NCBI GenBank assembly: GCA_002724635.1
Contig: PBPM01000108.1
Coordinates: 1 to 64,000, forward strand
Direction: 5' to 3'
Origin: Rhodospirillaceae bacterium
GTDB taxonomy: Bacteria > Pseudomonadota > Alphaproteobacteria > UBA6615
Length of the DNA stretch: 64,000 nucleotides
The translations under genes were made by a program, and so were the position numbers. The stretch's first letter is position 1. Each line of letters starts with the position of its first letter. The notes beneath the pieces were generated by a model, which was not told the DNA's origin, ran no database searches, and was given only the letters and a program-made list of their open reading frames with translations. Below, in pieces: positions 27,489 through 39,651 of the stretch.

Positions 27489-29465
27489 CTAGAAGCCGAA
27501 CATGTGGTCGAGGGAGAAGGCGCTGCCGTCGCTGGTGATCAACCCGTGATAACCGAACAGGCGGCAGGTTGTGTCGCGGATCATGACATAACCGCTTCCC
27601 GCCGCGCCGGGCTCAGCCGCCGCGGTGCGGTCCGCCGCGTGGAAGGTCTCGGACAGTCGGAAATGCACCGAACCGCCGCACGGGATGCGGAGCGTCTCCT
27701 CGGCGACCACATGGCCACCGCCGTCATGCAGCAGCAGCCGGGTCTCGGAGTTGTCGTGCCAAGGGGTCGAGGCCGGGTAGATGAGATGACAGAAGGTGTC
27801 CTGGTCATCTGCGCCGACGGCCATGGCCGGATCGGTGCGCAAATAAAGCCGGGTCGACAGGCCCGGCGGCGCGCCGGAATAGGATTGCGGCTCGTTGTTC
27901 CAGGTCAGGACGGTGTTGAAGATGTGTGCGCCGAAACTCGTCTCGGCCGCATGACCCGAGCTCAGCGCCTCATAGCGGAACAGCCCGTGCAGCCAGCCGT
28001 CGACGCCCCGCGTGGCGGCGCCGAAGTCATAGATCAGCTCCATGTGCCCGCCGTCGTCCCGGAGCGCGTCGGAGCCGTCGAGCACGTCCTCGACATCGAG
28101 GGCGACGCTGTCGGCGCGCGCGAGCTCGCCGAAATCGTGTCGGGCGATTTCCGCACCGCGGGCATCGTAGACGAGTGCGCGCAGCGGCAGCGTCTCCTGG
28201 GTGGTCGCCATGGGGGTCGGCAGGGCGATCGTGCGGAACGCGGCGCGCGGCAGGACCGGCGCGGGCAGGATGAAGCCCTTGCCCATCAGGTTGCCGATCT
28301 CGGCGATCCGCGGGTCGGGCTCTAGATCGGTGCGCTCGACATTCACATGGGCGGTGCGCCGTCGGGCGATGGCATCATCGGAGTGGACCTCGATCTCATA
28401 GCGCGGGCGCACGAAATGCTTGCCCGCATGCACCTCGATCTGCTGCGGCCAGCGCGCGTCGGGCAGCAGGTCGGCGGCGTCGAGTGCGTAGGTCCCGAAG
28501 GGCGCGATCTCGCGGTCGAGCCAGGCGGTCGCGCTGTCGCCCATAAGGTTGAGGCCGACCGCGCCGGCTGGGATGACGCAGGGATGACTATTCTGGATCC
28601 ACAAAACCACCCGCTCGTCGTCCCGGGGGGCGGGCAGGCCCGCAAAAAAGTCCGCCGGCCACGCGTTGGCGTCATGTGTGCAAGACAGATCGCGCGGGTC
28701 GTCGCCATAGGTGTCGAGGGCATATTTGACGATGTCGTGGCCGGTTGCACCGATTGCATGAACGAAGAGCTGGCCGGTGATGTCTTCGAGCCCTAAGCGC
28801 GCACACACCTCCGCGCTGTCGATCGTGACCCCGCCGGGACTGTCGGGCAGCGCCAGGTCCCATTCGGCGATGGTCGTGCCGTTCGCGTCGATCAGGGTCA
28901 GCCAGAGTGTGACATTGGCGCTGCCGTAGCGGTGCCAGTAGTTGGCGGTAGCGATCCGTGTGTGTAGCCGGCCGCCGCGCCCGTCGGGCGCATCGCGGAA
29001 GAAGGCGAAGTTAGTGGCGAAGTTCAGTGGGTCGAGATACTTGCGCGGATTGGTCAGCCGGTTTGCCGGGAGGCGCAGGTCGTCGAGGGTCACGATCTCC
29101 ATGCCGTCGGGCACGAACAGGGCTATGTCGCGCACGACCTTCTCGGCATCGAAGGCGACGATCAGCAGATGCGACGCTTTGGATGAGGCGAGGTCGGTGA
29201 CCGGCTGGGTTGTCTTGCCAAGCACCGGCTGGCCGAGCGCGGACAGGTCCTGAATCAGTACCTCGGAGATCGGCAGTGTGGCCAGTGGGAACAGTTCGCC
29301 CAGCGCGGGGGCAAGCCCGGACGGGTCGTAGACGGCGACCGCATCGGCCTTCGAAAGGCGCGCCAGCATCGCGTCGGCGAGCGGCGCGACGGCCGGGTGG
29401 CCGGCGGCCTTGAAGAAGGGGAAGCCGCCCTTGACGTTTGAGAATGTGTCGATGTTCAGGGCCAT
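27489..29465 (-). CDS. Conserved-looking protein of unknown function, 658 residues
   Basis: I do not recognise this family. The protein is soluble, with no signal peptide or membrane helix. Residues 1-150 look like an alpha/beta domain (ADAVAVYDPSG, SHLLIVAFDAEKV, GMEIVTLDDLRLP). From about 150 onward it is beta-rich, with repeated short Trp/His-containing strands (TANYWHRYGSANVTLWL, WIQNSHPCVIP, LTWNNEPQSYSG) and ends SLDHMFGF. It begins 9 bp after a 2OG-Fe(II) oxygenase gene, so the two are co-transcribed. The ELM1-like gene upstream may belong to the same unit. Codon use matches the neighbours, so it is native. Confidence 0.8.
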   Translation of the reverse strand: MALNIDTFSNVKGGFPFFKAAGHPAVAPLADAMLARLSKADAVAVYDPSGLAPALGELFPLATLPISEVLIQDLSALGQPVLGKTTQPVTDLASSKASHLLIVAFDAEKVVRDIALFVPDGMEIVTLDDLRLPANRLTNPRKYLDPLNFATNFAFFRDAPDGRGGRLHTRIATANYWHRYGSANVTLWLTLIDANGTTIAEWDLALPDSPGGVTIDSAEVCARLGLEDITGQLFVHAIGATGHDIVKYALDTYGDDPRDLSCTHDANAWPADFFAGLPAPRDDERVVLWIQNSHPCVIPAGAVGLNLMGDSATAWLDREIAPFGTYALDAADLLPDARWPQQIEVHAGKHFVRPRYEIEVHSDDAIARRRTAHVNVERTDLEPDPRIAEIGNLMGKGFILPAPVLPRAAFRTIALPTPMATTQETLPLRALVYDARGAEIARHDFGELARADSVALDVEDVLDGSDALRDDGGHMELIYDFGAATRGVDGWLHGLFRYEALSSGHAAETSFGAHIFNTVLTWNNEPQSYSGAPPGLSTRLYLRTDPAMAVGADDQDTFCHLIYPASTPWHDNSETRLLLHDGGGHVVAEETLRIPCGGSVHFRLSETFHAADRTAAAEPGAAGSGYVMIRDTTCRLFGYHGLITSDGSAFSLDHMFGF

Positions 29466-29474
29466 GGCCGCGGG

Positions 29475-30092
29475 CTATCCGGAAAATTTCTTGAAGAAGG
29501 CGGAGATCGAATGGCGGATCTGTTCGCGCTGCTTGTAGCGATGGTTGCTGACCCAGTTCAGCTGGATCGTCCGGCGCTCACCGTCGAAGGGCTGATGGCC
29601 GTGCCAAGCATTCGGGCTACAGGGGAAGGCGAGGAAGGTGCCCTCGTCCGGCGGCACCTCGACCGCGTAATCCTCGAGGTCGTCGGGGCTGCGCAGCAGG
29701 CGAAGCTGGCCACCGTGGTCTTCCCAGGCAGGGTTCATGTAGAGCAGGACCGTGACCAGCTTGCCGGCGGAATCGATGTGGATCTGCCCGTCGGTAGGGC
29801 GTGCACGTCCGCGCACAGTCACCATGGTCGGCTTGTCGATGAGGTCGATGCCGAGTTTCTTGCCGATCGCCGCGGCCAGCTCGGGCCCCTCGATGGCCTC
29901 CAGCAGAGCGGCGAAGCCCGTACCATATTCGAGATGCCCGGTCGGAAAGCTCCCCGGCTTTGCGATGACCGGAAAATCCTCGTTCGCCGCGCGCAGCGCC
30001 TCCTGCGAGATCAGGCCTGGTACGAGCACATGATCGAAGGGGTCACGGGCGACTGGTGTCGCGCCCAGAGCGTCGAAATCGATGACAGACAT
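29475..30092 (-). CDS. 2OG-Fe(II) oxygenase, prolyl-4-hydroxylase-like
   Basis: A 205-residue dioxygenase with the Fe ligands His105 and Asp107 (IHID) and distal His164 (AWHGHQP), and Arg173/Arg174 for 2-oxoglutarate. It is one double-stranded beta-helix domain with a short N-terminal helix region. Such enzymes hydroxylate proteins or small molecules using O2 and 2-oxoglutarate. It is 9 bp upstream of the 658-residue unknown and 41 bp downstream of the ELM1-like gene. The tight spacing suggests that the unknown is a substrate or partner. Confidence 0.88.
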   Translation of the reverse strand: MSVIDFDALGATPVARDPFDHVLVPGLISQEALRAANEDFPVIAKPGSFPTGHLEYGTGFAALLEAIEGPELAAAIGKKLGIDLIDKPTMVTVRGRARPTDGQIHIDSAGKLVTVLLYMNPAWEDHGGQLRLLRSPDDLEDYAVEVPPDEGTFLAFPCSPNAWHGHQPFDGERRTIQLNWVSNHRYKQREQIRHSISAFFKKFSG

Positions 30093-30133
30093 ACTCGTCT
30101 CTTAAATCGCGGATCATGCGAATGCAATCGGCA

Positions 30134-31111
30134 CTAGTCGCACCGGGTCGCGGCCATTCGACGCTGTACCTCCGCTACCACCACCGCCATGTCGTCAGGC
30201 GGGTCGTAGGTCCAGCTTTCGAGGGTGCCGGCGAAGGGCCGGGTGATGCCACGCTCGGCCATCGTATTATGGAAGCGGGTGAATTTCTTCGATCCCCCCT
30301 TCAGGTGGACCACATGCACCGGCTTGCCGGTGGACGCGGCCTCGCTGACCATGTTGACGGAATCCCCGGTGACGATCAGCGAGTCGGCGTGCGCGAGGAA
30401 TCCCAGATAGGGGTTGGGGCCGGTCTCGTCCCAGATTTCGACGCCGAGGCCAGCGAGTGCGGTACGAATCTCGTCCATGACGGCGTTCGGCGTTCGGCGT
30501 GACGGTGTGATGGCCAGTCCCCAGCCTTGATCGGCCGCCAGCACACGCAGCTGTGCGGCCAGCCGTTCGCCGAGTGCGGGCGTCATCCGGTAGACGGCGT
30601 TGTCGCCGCCCAGCAGAACCGCGGCCAGAGGCCGCGGAAGACCTCTCATGCGTGCGGCGAATGTATCACGCGCGGATGCCAGCACTTGCCGGTCGATGCC
30701 TTGCATGGCTCCGAGGGTCGACACCACATTGTCGCCGGCGAGCAGGTCGTGCTGGGGCGCGACGACTAGGTCGAAGGCCGATGTCGCGACCCCTGGGTCC
30801 TGAATCTGGATGCAGAAGCTGCGGCCCCCGCTCGCTCGCCGGATGGCACGCACCGGGCCAACGGATTTGCGCCCTGTGGCGATCACAATGTCGGGCCAAG
30901 GCGGCGCGAGCACAGCGGAACAAGGGGTCACGATGCCGGTACGCGCGGGCACTAGAGCGGCGGGCAGCCATATCCAAGGCCAACGAAGATCGATGGTCTT
31001 GTCAACGGCCTCCAGCCCGAGCGCACGGGCGAGGCCGCGGCACTGGTTGACCATGCCGATCTTGCCGTCGGTCAGAACCCAACAGGTTTGCGTGACAGCA
31101 GGCGGGGTCAT
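30134..31111 (-). CDS. Mitochondrial fission ELM1-family protein (DUF1022)
   Basis: A 325-residue protein with the glycosyltransferase-B-like pattern of the ELM1/DUF1022 family: WVLTDGKIGMVNQCRGLARALG at the start (broken here for length), IATGRKSVGPVRAI, IQIQDPG, LLGGDNAVYRM, and the C-terminal VTGDSVNMVSEAASTGKPVHV resembling a nucleotide-sugar site. Plant ELM1 acts in mitochondrial fission; the bacterial function is not established. It often lies near envelope genes. It is first in a minus-strand run with the dioxygenase and the unknown protein, divergent from the AsnC regulator. Confidence 0.85.
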   Translation of the reverse strand: MTPPAVTQTCWVLTDGKIGMVNQCRGLARALGLEAVDKTIDLRWPWIWLPAALVPARTGIVTPCSAVLAPPWPDIVIATGRKSVGPVRAIRRASGGRSFCIQIQDPGVATSAFDLVVAPQHDLLAGDNVVSTLGAMQGIDRQVLASARDTFAARMRGLPRPLAAVLLGGDNAVYRMTPALGERLAAQLRVLAADQGWGLAITPSRRTPNAVMDEIRTALAGLGVEIWDETGPNPYLGFLAHADSLIVTGDSVNMVSEAASTGKPVHVVHLKGGSKKFTRFHNTMAERGITRPFAGTLESWTYDPPDDMAVVVAEVQRRMAATRCD

Positions 31112-31210
31112 GTCCGAGGGCTCATCTCGAGGCGGTCGGCGGCCGAATCAGGCACTTGGACATCAGCCTTTTCTGGCCGCAAGACCGGCGCAATTCGAGC
31201 AACCTTGCGT

Positions 31211-31227
31211 TTGAAATATAATTTCAA
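31211..31227 (+). promoter_or_regulatory. Palindromic operator overlapping a TATAAT -10 box
   Basis: A 17-bp palindrome, TTGAAAT-ATA-ATTTCAA, contains a perfect TATAAT at 31217-31222, with only a weak -35 about 17 bases upstream. It lies in the divergent gap between the ELM1-like gene and the AsnC-type regulator. AT-rich dyads of this size are typical Lrp/AsnC binding sites, so autorepression of the regulator is likely. Confidence 0.55.
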
Positions 31228-31337
31228 TCTGTTAGCATCCGGCTTTGGCGATAAGCACGACTATAGGCGGACCTCGGGTGATTCCCAACGCGGCTCCGAC
31301 CGAAAGAGACGTTGGCCCACTCTGGAGTGTAGATGGA

Positions 31338-31853
31338 ATGCCGGACAATAATCTGGAGGGTGGCAAGGCCCCGAACCGCAAGGTGAAGCTCGATGCGATC
31401 GACCGGCGCATTCTCCGTAATCTTCGCGATGAAGGCCGTATAACCAACGTCGAACTCGCCCGTCGCGCCGGTATCTCGGCGCCGCCTTGCCTGCGCCGGG
31501 TGCGCGCGCTCGAGGCCGCCGGCTATATCACCGGATACCATGCCGACCTCCAGGCGGAGCAGCTGGGCTACGAGGTCGCCTTCCATGCGCTGGTCGGGCT
31601 TGACAGCCAGTCCGACGCGGTGCTGACAGGTTTCGAGAAGGTAGTCGCCGACTGGCCCGAGGTGCGGCGCTGCGACATGATTCGCGGCGGCGGCGATTTC
31701 ATGCTGCGGATCGTGGCACGCAACACGGCGCATGAGAACGAACTGACAACGCGCCTGACGGGCGTGCCCCATGTCTCGACGGTGCAGACGTTCCAAGTGA
31801 TCCGAAGTTCGAAATACGCATCTGGCGTGCCGGTGGATGACACCGAAGGCTGA
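31338..31853 (+). CDS. Lrp/AsnC-family transcriptional regulator
   Basis: A 171-residue regulator: helix-turn-helix (LDAIDRRILRNLRDEG, ITNVELARRAGISAPPCLRRV) followed by the RAM/AsnC effector domain (YHADLQAEQLGYEVAFHALV to TTRLTGVPHV, given in parts). These proteins form octamers and respond to amino acids. I chose ATG 31338 because the family is normally about 155-165 residues; a TTG at 31245 would add 31 residues. A palindrome with TATAAT lies about 110 bp upstream, fitting autoregulation. The convergent greA gene begins its stop 20 bp downstream. Confidence 0.9.
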   Translation: MPDNNLEGGKAPNRKVKLDAIDRRILRNLRDEGRITNVELARRAGISAPPCLRRVRALEAAGYITGYHADLQAEQLGYEVAFHALVGLDSQSDAVLTGFEKVVADWPEVRRCDMIRGGGDFMLRIVARNTAHENELTTRLTGVPHVSTVQTFQVIRSSKYASGVPVDDTEG

Positions 31854-31873
31854 ACGCCGCTTGGGCCATCTGG

Positions 31874-32347
31874 CTAACGGAAGCGGACCGATACCACCTC
31901 GAAATAGCGAACGCCGTTCGGCGTTGTTACCTCGATACTGTCGCCGGTCTCGCGGCCGATCAGTGCCTTGCCGAGAGGTGACTGGATCGAGATCTTGCGC
32001 TTCTCGATGTCCGCCTCGAACTCACCAACCAGCTGATAGATGATTTCCTCGTCGGTTTCCTCGTCGGCGAGCTTCACCTTGGCCCCGAATCGGACAGTCT
32101 TTCCCTTCAACTTGGACGTGTCGATGATCTCGGCGCGTTTCATATAGTCCTCGAGCTCGCCGATCCGGCCCTCGATGAAACTCTGACGCTCACGCGCGGC
32201 ATGATATTCAGCATTCTCGGACAAATCGCCATGCTCACGCGCCGCCGCGATCGCCTTGACGATCGCCGGGCGTTCCACGGACTTAAGGTTCCGCAGCTCT
32301 TCCTGGAGGGCCTCGTGCCCCGCCTCCGTCATAGGGATTTTATCCAT
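31874..32347 (-). CDS. greA: Transcription elongation factor GreA
   Basis: A 157-residue factor with an N-terminal antiparallel coiled coil (about residues 1-75, including the acidic tip [10 protein letters not shown]) and a C-terminal FKBP-like domain ([18 protein letters not shown]). It stimulates cleavage of backtracked RNA by RNA polymerase. It lies downstream of carB on the same strand with a 139-bp gap, an order known in alphaproteobacteria. The start ATG at 32347 gives the standard MDKIPMT N-terminus. Confidence 0.97.
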   Translation of the reverse strand: MDKIPMTEAGHEALQEELRNLKSVERPAIVKAIAAAREHGDLSENAEYHAARERQSFIEGRIGELEDYMKRAEIIDTSKLKGKTVRFGAKVKLADEETDEEIIYQLVGEFEADIEKRKISIQSPLGKALIGRETGDSIEVTTPNGVRYFEVVSVRFR

Positions 32348-32486
32348 TTTTCGATCGCTTTTCGGTCGCTGTCACGACCGATGAATTGTTACCAAGAAGA
32401 CACTAAAACACCCGCCTCGGGCCACTCCAAGCCATTTTGGCGTGTCGCGGACGTCCGGCGGGCCCAAGCCGTTTGATATAACCTGA

Positions 32487-35741
<3,255 letters not shown>

Positions 35742-35743
35742 GG

Positions 35744-36916
35744 TCAGCCTTGTGCGTCAATCATCTCGACGAACCGCTCGAAGAGATAGTGGCTGTCGCG
35801 CGGGCCGGGCGAGGCCTCGGGGTGGTGCTGAACCGAGAAGGCCGGTGCTTCGGTAGCGCGAATGCCCTCGAGCGTGCCGTCAAACAGCGACTGGTGGGTC
35901 ATCTCGACATTGGCGGGCAGCGATTCCTCAATCACTACGAAGCCGTGATTCTGACTGGTGATCTCGACCTTGCCGGTCGTCAGGTCCTTGACCGGGTGGT
36001 TCGCACCGCGATGTCCGTGGTGCATCTTCTCGGTCTTCGCGCCAAGCGCGAGGCAGAGCATCTGGTGGCCGAGGCAGATGCCGAAGGTTGGGACCTTTGC
36101 CTCGAGCACGCCCCTGATCATAGGCACCGCATATTTGCCGGTCGCTGCTGGGTCGCCGGGGCCGTTTGACAGGAAGACGCCGTCGGGCTTATGACGCATT
36201 ACGTCGTCGGCCGTCGCGGTGGCCGGGACGACCGTGACCTTGCAGCCGAGTCCGGCGAGCGAACGCAGGATGTTGCGCTTGGCCCCGAAGTCGACGGCGA
36301 CCACGTGGCGTACGGGTTTTGTTATTTCGCCGTAGCCGCCGTCGAGTGCCCAAGGCGTCTCGGTCCACTCATAGGACTGGGTGCAGGAGACGTCCTTCGC
36401 CAGGTCCACGCCTTCGAGGCCCGGCCAGTCGCTGGCCGCCGCGTGCAAGGTCGCGGCATTGATGGGGCCGTCGGGCCGATGCACGATGGCGCCGTTGGGC
36501 GCGCCGGCATCGCGGATGTGGCGGGTAAGCCGTCGGGTGTCGACGCCGGCGATACCGACCATGTCTATGGACTTGAGCCAGGCGTCGAGATGCTCGACCG
36601 CACGCCAGTTTGACGGGTCTGTGATGTTGGCGCGGAGCACGCAGCCGCGTGCGGCCGGGGTGGTCGTCTCGAAGTCTTCCGGGTTCGTGCCGACATTGCC
36701 TATATGCGGGAAGGTGAACGTTATGATCTGGCCGGCATAGGAGGGATCGGTGAGGATCTCCTGATAGCCGGTGAGGGAGGTGTTGAAGCAGACCTCGGCG
36801 ACGGCAACGCCGGTGGCGCCGATGCCCAGCCCCCAGAAAACCGATCCCTCTGGCAGGACCAATGCCCCGGTGGCCCATTCGGGCTGGTTCCGGTCTCGGG
36901 GCGCAGCTGCGGCCAT
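35744..36916 (-). CDS. carA: Carbamoyl-phosphate synthase small subunit
   Basis: A 390-residue glutaminase subunit. The N-terminal domain shows [10 protein letters not shown] and [17 protein letters not shown]; the C-terminal class I amidotransferase domain has the nucleophile in [10 protein letters not shown], and the His and Glu in [10 protein letters not shown]. It supplies ammonia to CarB through the inter-subunit tunnel. I chose ATG 36916; a reading from 37006 would add an unrelated 30-residue leader. It is transcribed with carB and divergent from yqeY. Confidence 0.97.
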   Translation of the reverse strand: MAAAAPRDRNQPEWATGALVLPEGSVFWGLGIGATGVAVAEVCFNTSLTGYQEILTDPSYAGQIITFTFPHIGNVGTNPEDFETTTPAARGCVLRANITDPSNWRAVEHLDAWLKSIDMVGIAGVDTRRLTRHIRDAGAPNGAIVHRPDGPINAATLHAAASDWPGLEGVDLAKDVSCTQSYEWTETPWALDGGYGEITKPVRHVVAVDFGAKRNILRSLAGLGCKVTVVPATATADDVMRHKPDGVFLSNGPGDPAATGKYAVPMIRGVLEAKVPTFGICLGHQMLCLALGAKTEKMHHGHRGANHPVKDLTTGKVEITSQNHGFVVIEESLPANVEMTHQSLFDGTLEGIRATEAPAFSVQHHPEASPGPRDSHYLFERFVEMIDAQG

Positions 36917-37180
36917 CACGTCTGGTCCTCGGGGTGGCGACGCGCAAGATATGCACGATAGCCGGGCAATTCGTTTATGGGCCGGTCGGCTGGCGACCGA
37001 GTGCACACCTGACCGGGGCGCAAATTGCCGGGTTGTTTAAGCCACACCACGGGAGTCGTCAAGCCGGGGACGGAAAGATAAAAGTTAATAAAAACATATG
37101 GTTATAAACATACCGATCCGATTGCGTTCGTAGTCTAAATCCTTTACGGTCTGACGCTTCTTCAAAAGGTTAAACAGCCG
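36917..37180. promoter_or_regulatory. Divergent AT-rich promoter region of carA and yqeY
   Basis: 264 bp between the two divergent starts. The part from 37070 to 37125 is strikingly AT-rich for this genome and should hold the promoters of both units. I see no clear pyrimidine- or arginine-type leader peptide or attenuator hairpin before carA, and no exact -35/-10 pair that I would defend. Confidence 0.45.
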
Positions 37181-37639
37181 ATGTTTCGTGATCAGGTTCC
37201 CGAAGCGCTTAGCGCTGCGGTGAAAGAGAAAGATGCCCGCGCGGTTTCAACCCTGCGCCTGATTATGGCGGCGCTGAAAGACCGCGATATCGCGGCCCGC
37301 AGCAAGGGCAACGACGAGGGGATCGACGAGGATGAGATCCTGCAGATGCTGCAGACCATGGTGAAGCAGCGCCGCGATTCCATCGCCATGTACGAGAAGG
37401 GCGGCCGGCTGGAGCTGGCCCAGCAGGAAGGCGAGGAGATCGCCATCATCGAGCGTTTCTTGCCCGAGCAGCTCGGCGACGAAGCGATTGAGACGGCCGT
37501 CGACAAGGTGATCGCCGACGTCGGCGCCGGCGGGCTGAAAGACATGGGCGCGGTTATGGGTGCCCTTCGCGAGGGCTATTCTGGGCAGATGGATTTCGGC
37601 AAGGCTAGTACGATTGTGAAGTCGCGCCTCGGCGGCTGA
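37181..37639 (+). CDS. GatB/YqeY-domain protein
   Basis: A 152-residue helical protein of the YqeY family (homologous to the tail of GatB in the tRNA amidotransferase): TLRLIMAALKDRDIA, the central KQRRDSIAMYEKGGR and EIAIIERFLPEQL, and the final DMGAVMGALRE. The function is likely tRNA-related but not proven. It stands 125 bp upstream of dnaG on the same strand; yqeY-dnaG-rpoD is a recurrent alphaproteobacterial order, parallel to rpsU-dnaG-rpoD of enterics. Confidence 0.95.
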   Translation: MFRDQVPEALSAAVKEKDARAVSTLRLIMAALKDRDIAARSKGNDEGIDEDEILQMLQTMVKQRRDSIAMYEKGGRLELAQQEGEEIAIIERFLPEQLGDEAIETAVDKVIADVGAGGLKDMGAVMGALREGYSGQMDFGKASTIVKSRLGG

Positions 37640-37764
37640 TGCCCGTTCCGACGCGAGTGGCCTAGTGCCGCCCAAACAGTCCCCAGCTTATTTATTTATC
37701 CTCAGGGTCTGACTCCGACGACGGGGTATTCTGTCGCCTGACAGAGTTCTGGAAATGAAGTGTG

Positions 37765-37836
37765 ATGGCCTTTCCGCCGCAATTTCTCGAAGAGTTGCGC
37801 GCGCGGCTTCCGGTGTAGGAAGTCGTTGGGAAAAAG
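37765..37836 (+). other. 5' part of dnaG interrupted by an in-frame TAG
   Basis: An ATG at 37765, with GGAAATGAAG upstream, opens the frame that continues into DnaG. It reads MAFPPQFLEELRARLPV, then TAG at 37816-37818, then EVVGKK into the GTG at 37837. This stretch is a good primase N-terminus, in which residue 18 is usually a small residue such as Ser. A single base change (TCG to TAG) would explain the stop. It may be a real mutation with translation restarting at GTG 37837, or a sequence error. Confidence 0.75.
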
Positions 37837-39591
37837 GTGCGCCTGATTCGTCGGGGGCGAGAGTTTACCGGCCTTTGCCCGTTTCACAACGAGAAGACGC
37901 CGTCTTTTACCGTCAACGACGAAAAGGCCTTCTATCACTGCTTTGGCTGTGGCCAGCATGGCGACGTGATCTCTTTCGCCATGGAGACCGATGGACTGAG
38001 CTTTCCGGAGGCGGTCGAGTGGCTCGCCGCTCAGGCTGGACTTCAGGTGCCGCAATCCTCGCCCGAGGAGCGTGAACGCGCAAAGGTGCGCTCGACCCTG
38101 TACGACGTGGTCGAACAGGTCTGTGCCTGGTACCAGGACCAGCTCGCCCAGCCGGGCGGGCGTGAGGCTTATAACTACCTGCGCGGGCGCGGCTTCACCG
38201 ATGAGACGATCGAGCGCTTCCGCCTCGGCTTTGCGCCCGACGGGCGCGGCAAGCTGCTCAAGTCGATGGGGGGGCGAGGTCTGCGTCAGGACCAGCTCGT
38301 CGAGGCCGGGCTGATCAAGATGCCGGAGAATGGCGGTAACCCGCGCGACTATTTTTTCAACCGAGTGATCTTCCCGATCAACGACAGTCGGGGGCGGGTG
38401 ATCGCTTTCGGCGGGCGCATCCTGAGTGACGGTCAGCCGAAATATTTGAACTCGCCCGAGACGCCGCTGTTTCATAAGGGACGCAGCCTCTACAACTTCA
38501 CTATGGCGCGCGAGGCGTCGCGCGAGCTCGGCACGGTGATCGTCGTCGAGGGCTATACTGACGTGATCGCTCTGGCCCAGGCTGGGCTGCCCAATTCGGT
38601 GGCGCCTCTGGGCACGGCGCTAACCGAGGATCAGATCCGCCTGTTGTGGCGGGTGGCGAACGAGCCGGTGCTGTGCTTCGATGGCGACAATGCGGGCGCA
38701 CGCGCGGCCCTGCGTGCGGCCGAACGCGCCCTGCCGCTGCTGCAGCCGGGCAAGACGCTGCGTTTCATGGCACTGCCGGCGGGCGAGGACCCGGATACGC
38801 TAGTGAAGGCCCGCGGTGCCGAGGGATTCCGAACCCTGCTGGCGGGCGCACATCAGCTAGTGGATGTCATATGGAAGGCCGAGGTAGGCTCCGCAAAGCA
38901 TGATACACCGGAACGAAAAGCAGACTTAGAACGACGCATTAATGCTAGACTGGCACATATAGGGGATTCCGGGGTTAAGCACCACTATCAGGAGACCCTG
39001 CGTATGCGGCTGCGGGATCTGTTTTCCGCCGGCCGGCGCGCGGGCGGCAATCGCCCCGGAAACCGCTACGCAAGCGGCCGTTTCGGAGGTGCGAACCGGC
39101 AGGAAATCGCCCCGGGACTGCGTGCGCGTGGCGACATCGGCGCGATGAAGGTCCAGCAGGAGCGGATGTTGGTCGCTACCTTGGTCAATCACCCCGATCT
39201 CTTGTCGGACTCGCTCGAGGCGCTGAACGAAATTTCCCTGCAAAGCAAGGAACTTGACACCCTGCTCCGGGTGATTTTAAACCTCGCTGTCACAAGACCG
39301 GTGCTTGACACAAAGGAACTGCAACGCCATCTGATTCAAAGCGGCTACGAAACGCCGCTGGGACAGGTTTTGCATCGGCAAGTGTATCGTCAAGCGTCAT
39401 TTGCGGCGCCGGACGCGACGGTTGCGGATGCGCGGGCTGCGTTGGAAGAAATTCTTGCGCGGTATCGACGGGAACGGCTGTTCGCCGACAGGGTGGCCGC
39501 GAAAGAGGAGCTTGCGGACGACAACAACGAGATGAAGAGCAAGAAACTACTCGAGTTGGTCCGCGAAGAATCCGGCGTGGGCGGTCTGTAA
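37837..39591 (+). CDS. dnaG: DNA primase
   Basis: A 584-residue open frame from GTG 37837 that lacks about 24 N-terminal residues of standard DnaG. All functional domains remain: the CHC2 zinc motif (CPFHNEKTPSF, later HCFGCGQHGD), the TOPRIM polymerase core (VEGYTDVIALAQAGL with the catalytic Glu, and CFDGDNAG) and the C-terminal DnaB-interacting helical domain. It synthesises RNA primers for replication. The frame is open upstream to ATG 37765 except for one TAG (see that entry). rpoD follows 60 bp downstream. Whether the protein starts at 37837 or at 37765 with a corrected codon is unresolved. Confidence 0.9.
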   Translation: MRLIRRGREFTGLCPFHNEKTPSFTVNDEKAFYHCFGCGQHGDVISFAMETDGLSFPEAVEWLAAQAGLQVPQSSPEERERAKVRSTLYDVVEQVCAWYQDQLAQPGGREAYNYLRGRGFTDETIERFRLGFAPDGRGKLLKSMGGRGLRQDQLVEAGLIKMPENGGNPRDYFFNRVIFPINDSRGRVIAFGGRILSDGQPKYLNSPETPLFHKGRSLYNFTMAREASRELGTVIVVEGYTDVIALAQAGLPNSVAPLGTALTEDQIRLLWRVANEPVLCFDGDNAGARAALRAAERALPLLQPGKTLRFMALPAGEDPDTLVKARGAEGFRTLLAGAHQLVDVIWKAEVGSAKHDTPERKADLERRINARLAHIGDSGVKHHYQETLRMRLRDLFSAGRRAGGNRPGNRYASGRFGGANRQEIAPGLRARGDIGAMKVQQERMLVATLVNHPDLLSDSLEALNEISLQSKELDTLLRVILNLAVTRPVLDTKELQRHLIQSGYETPLGQVLHRQVYRQASFAAPDATVADARAALEEILARYRRERLFADRVAAKEELADDNNEMKSKKLLELVREESGVGGL

Positions 39592-39651
39592 GAGATATTT
39601 TTGAAGGCGCGTGATGGCGCGGCAGAGTTTGCAGCCGCTGCGAGGGACAAT

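Noticed and set aside
37816-37818. Amber codon reassignment as an explanation for the dnaG stop
   Set aside because: TAG ends many intact genes in this window (for example at 2022, 4251 and 22199), so it is a normal stop here. No suppressor tRNA or pyrrolysine genes are seen.
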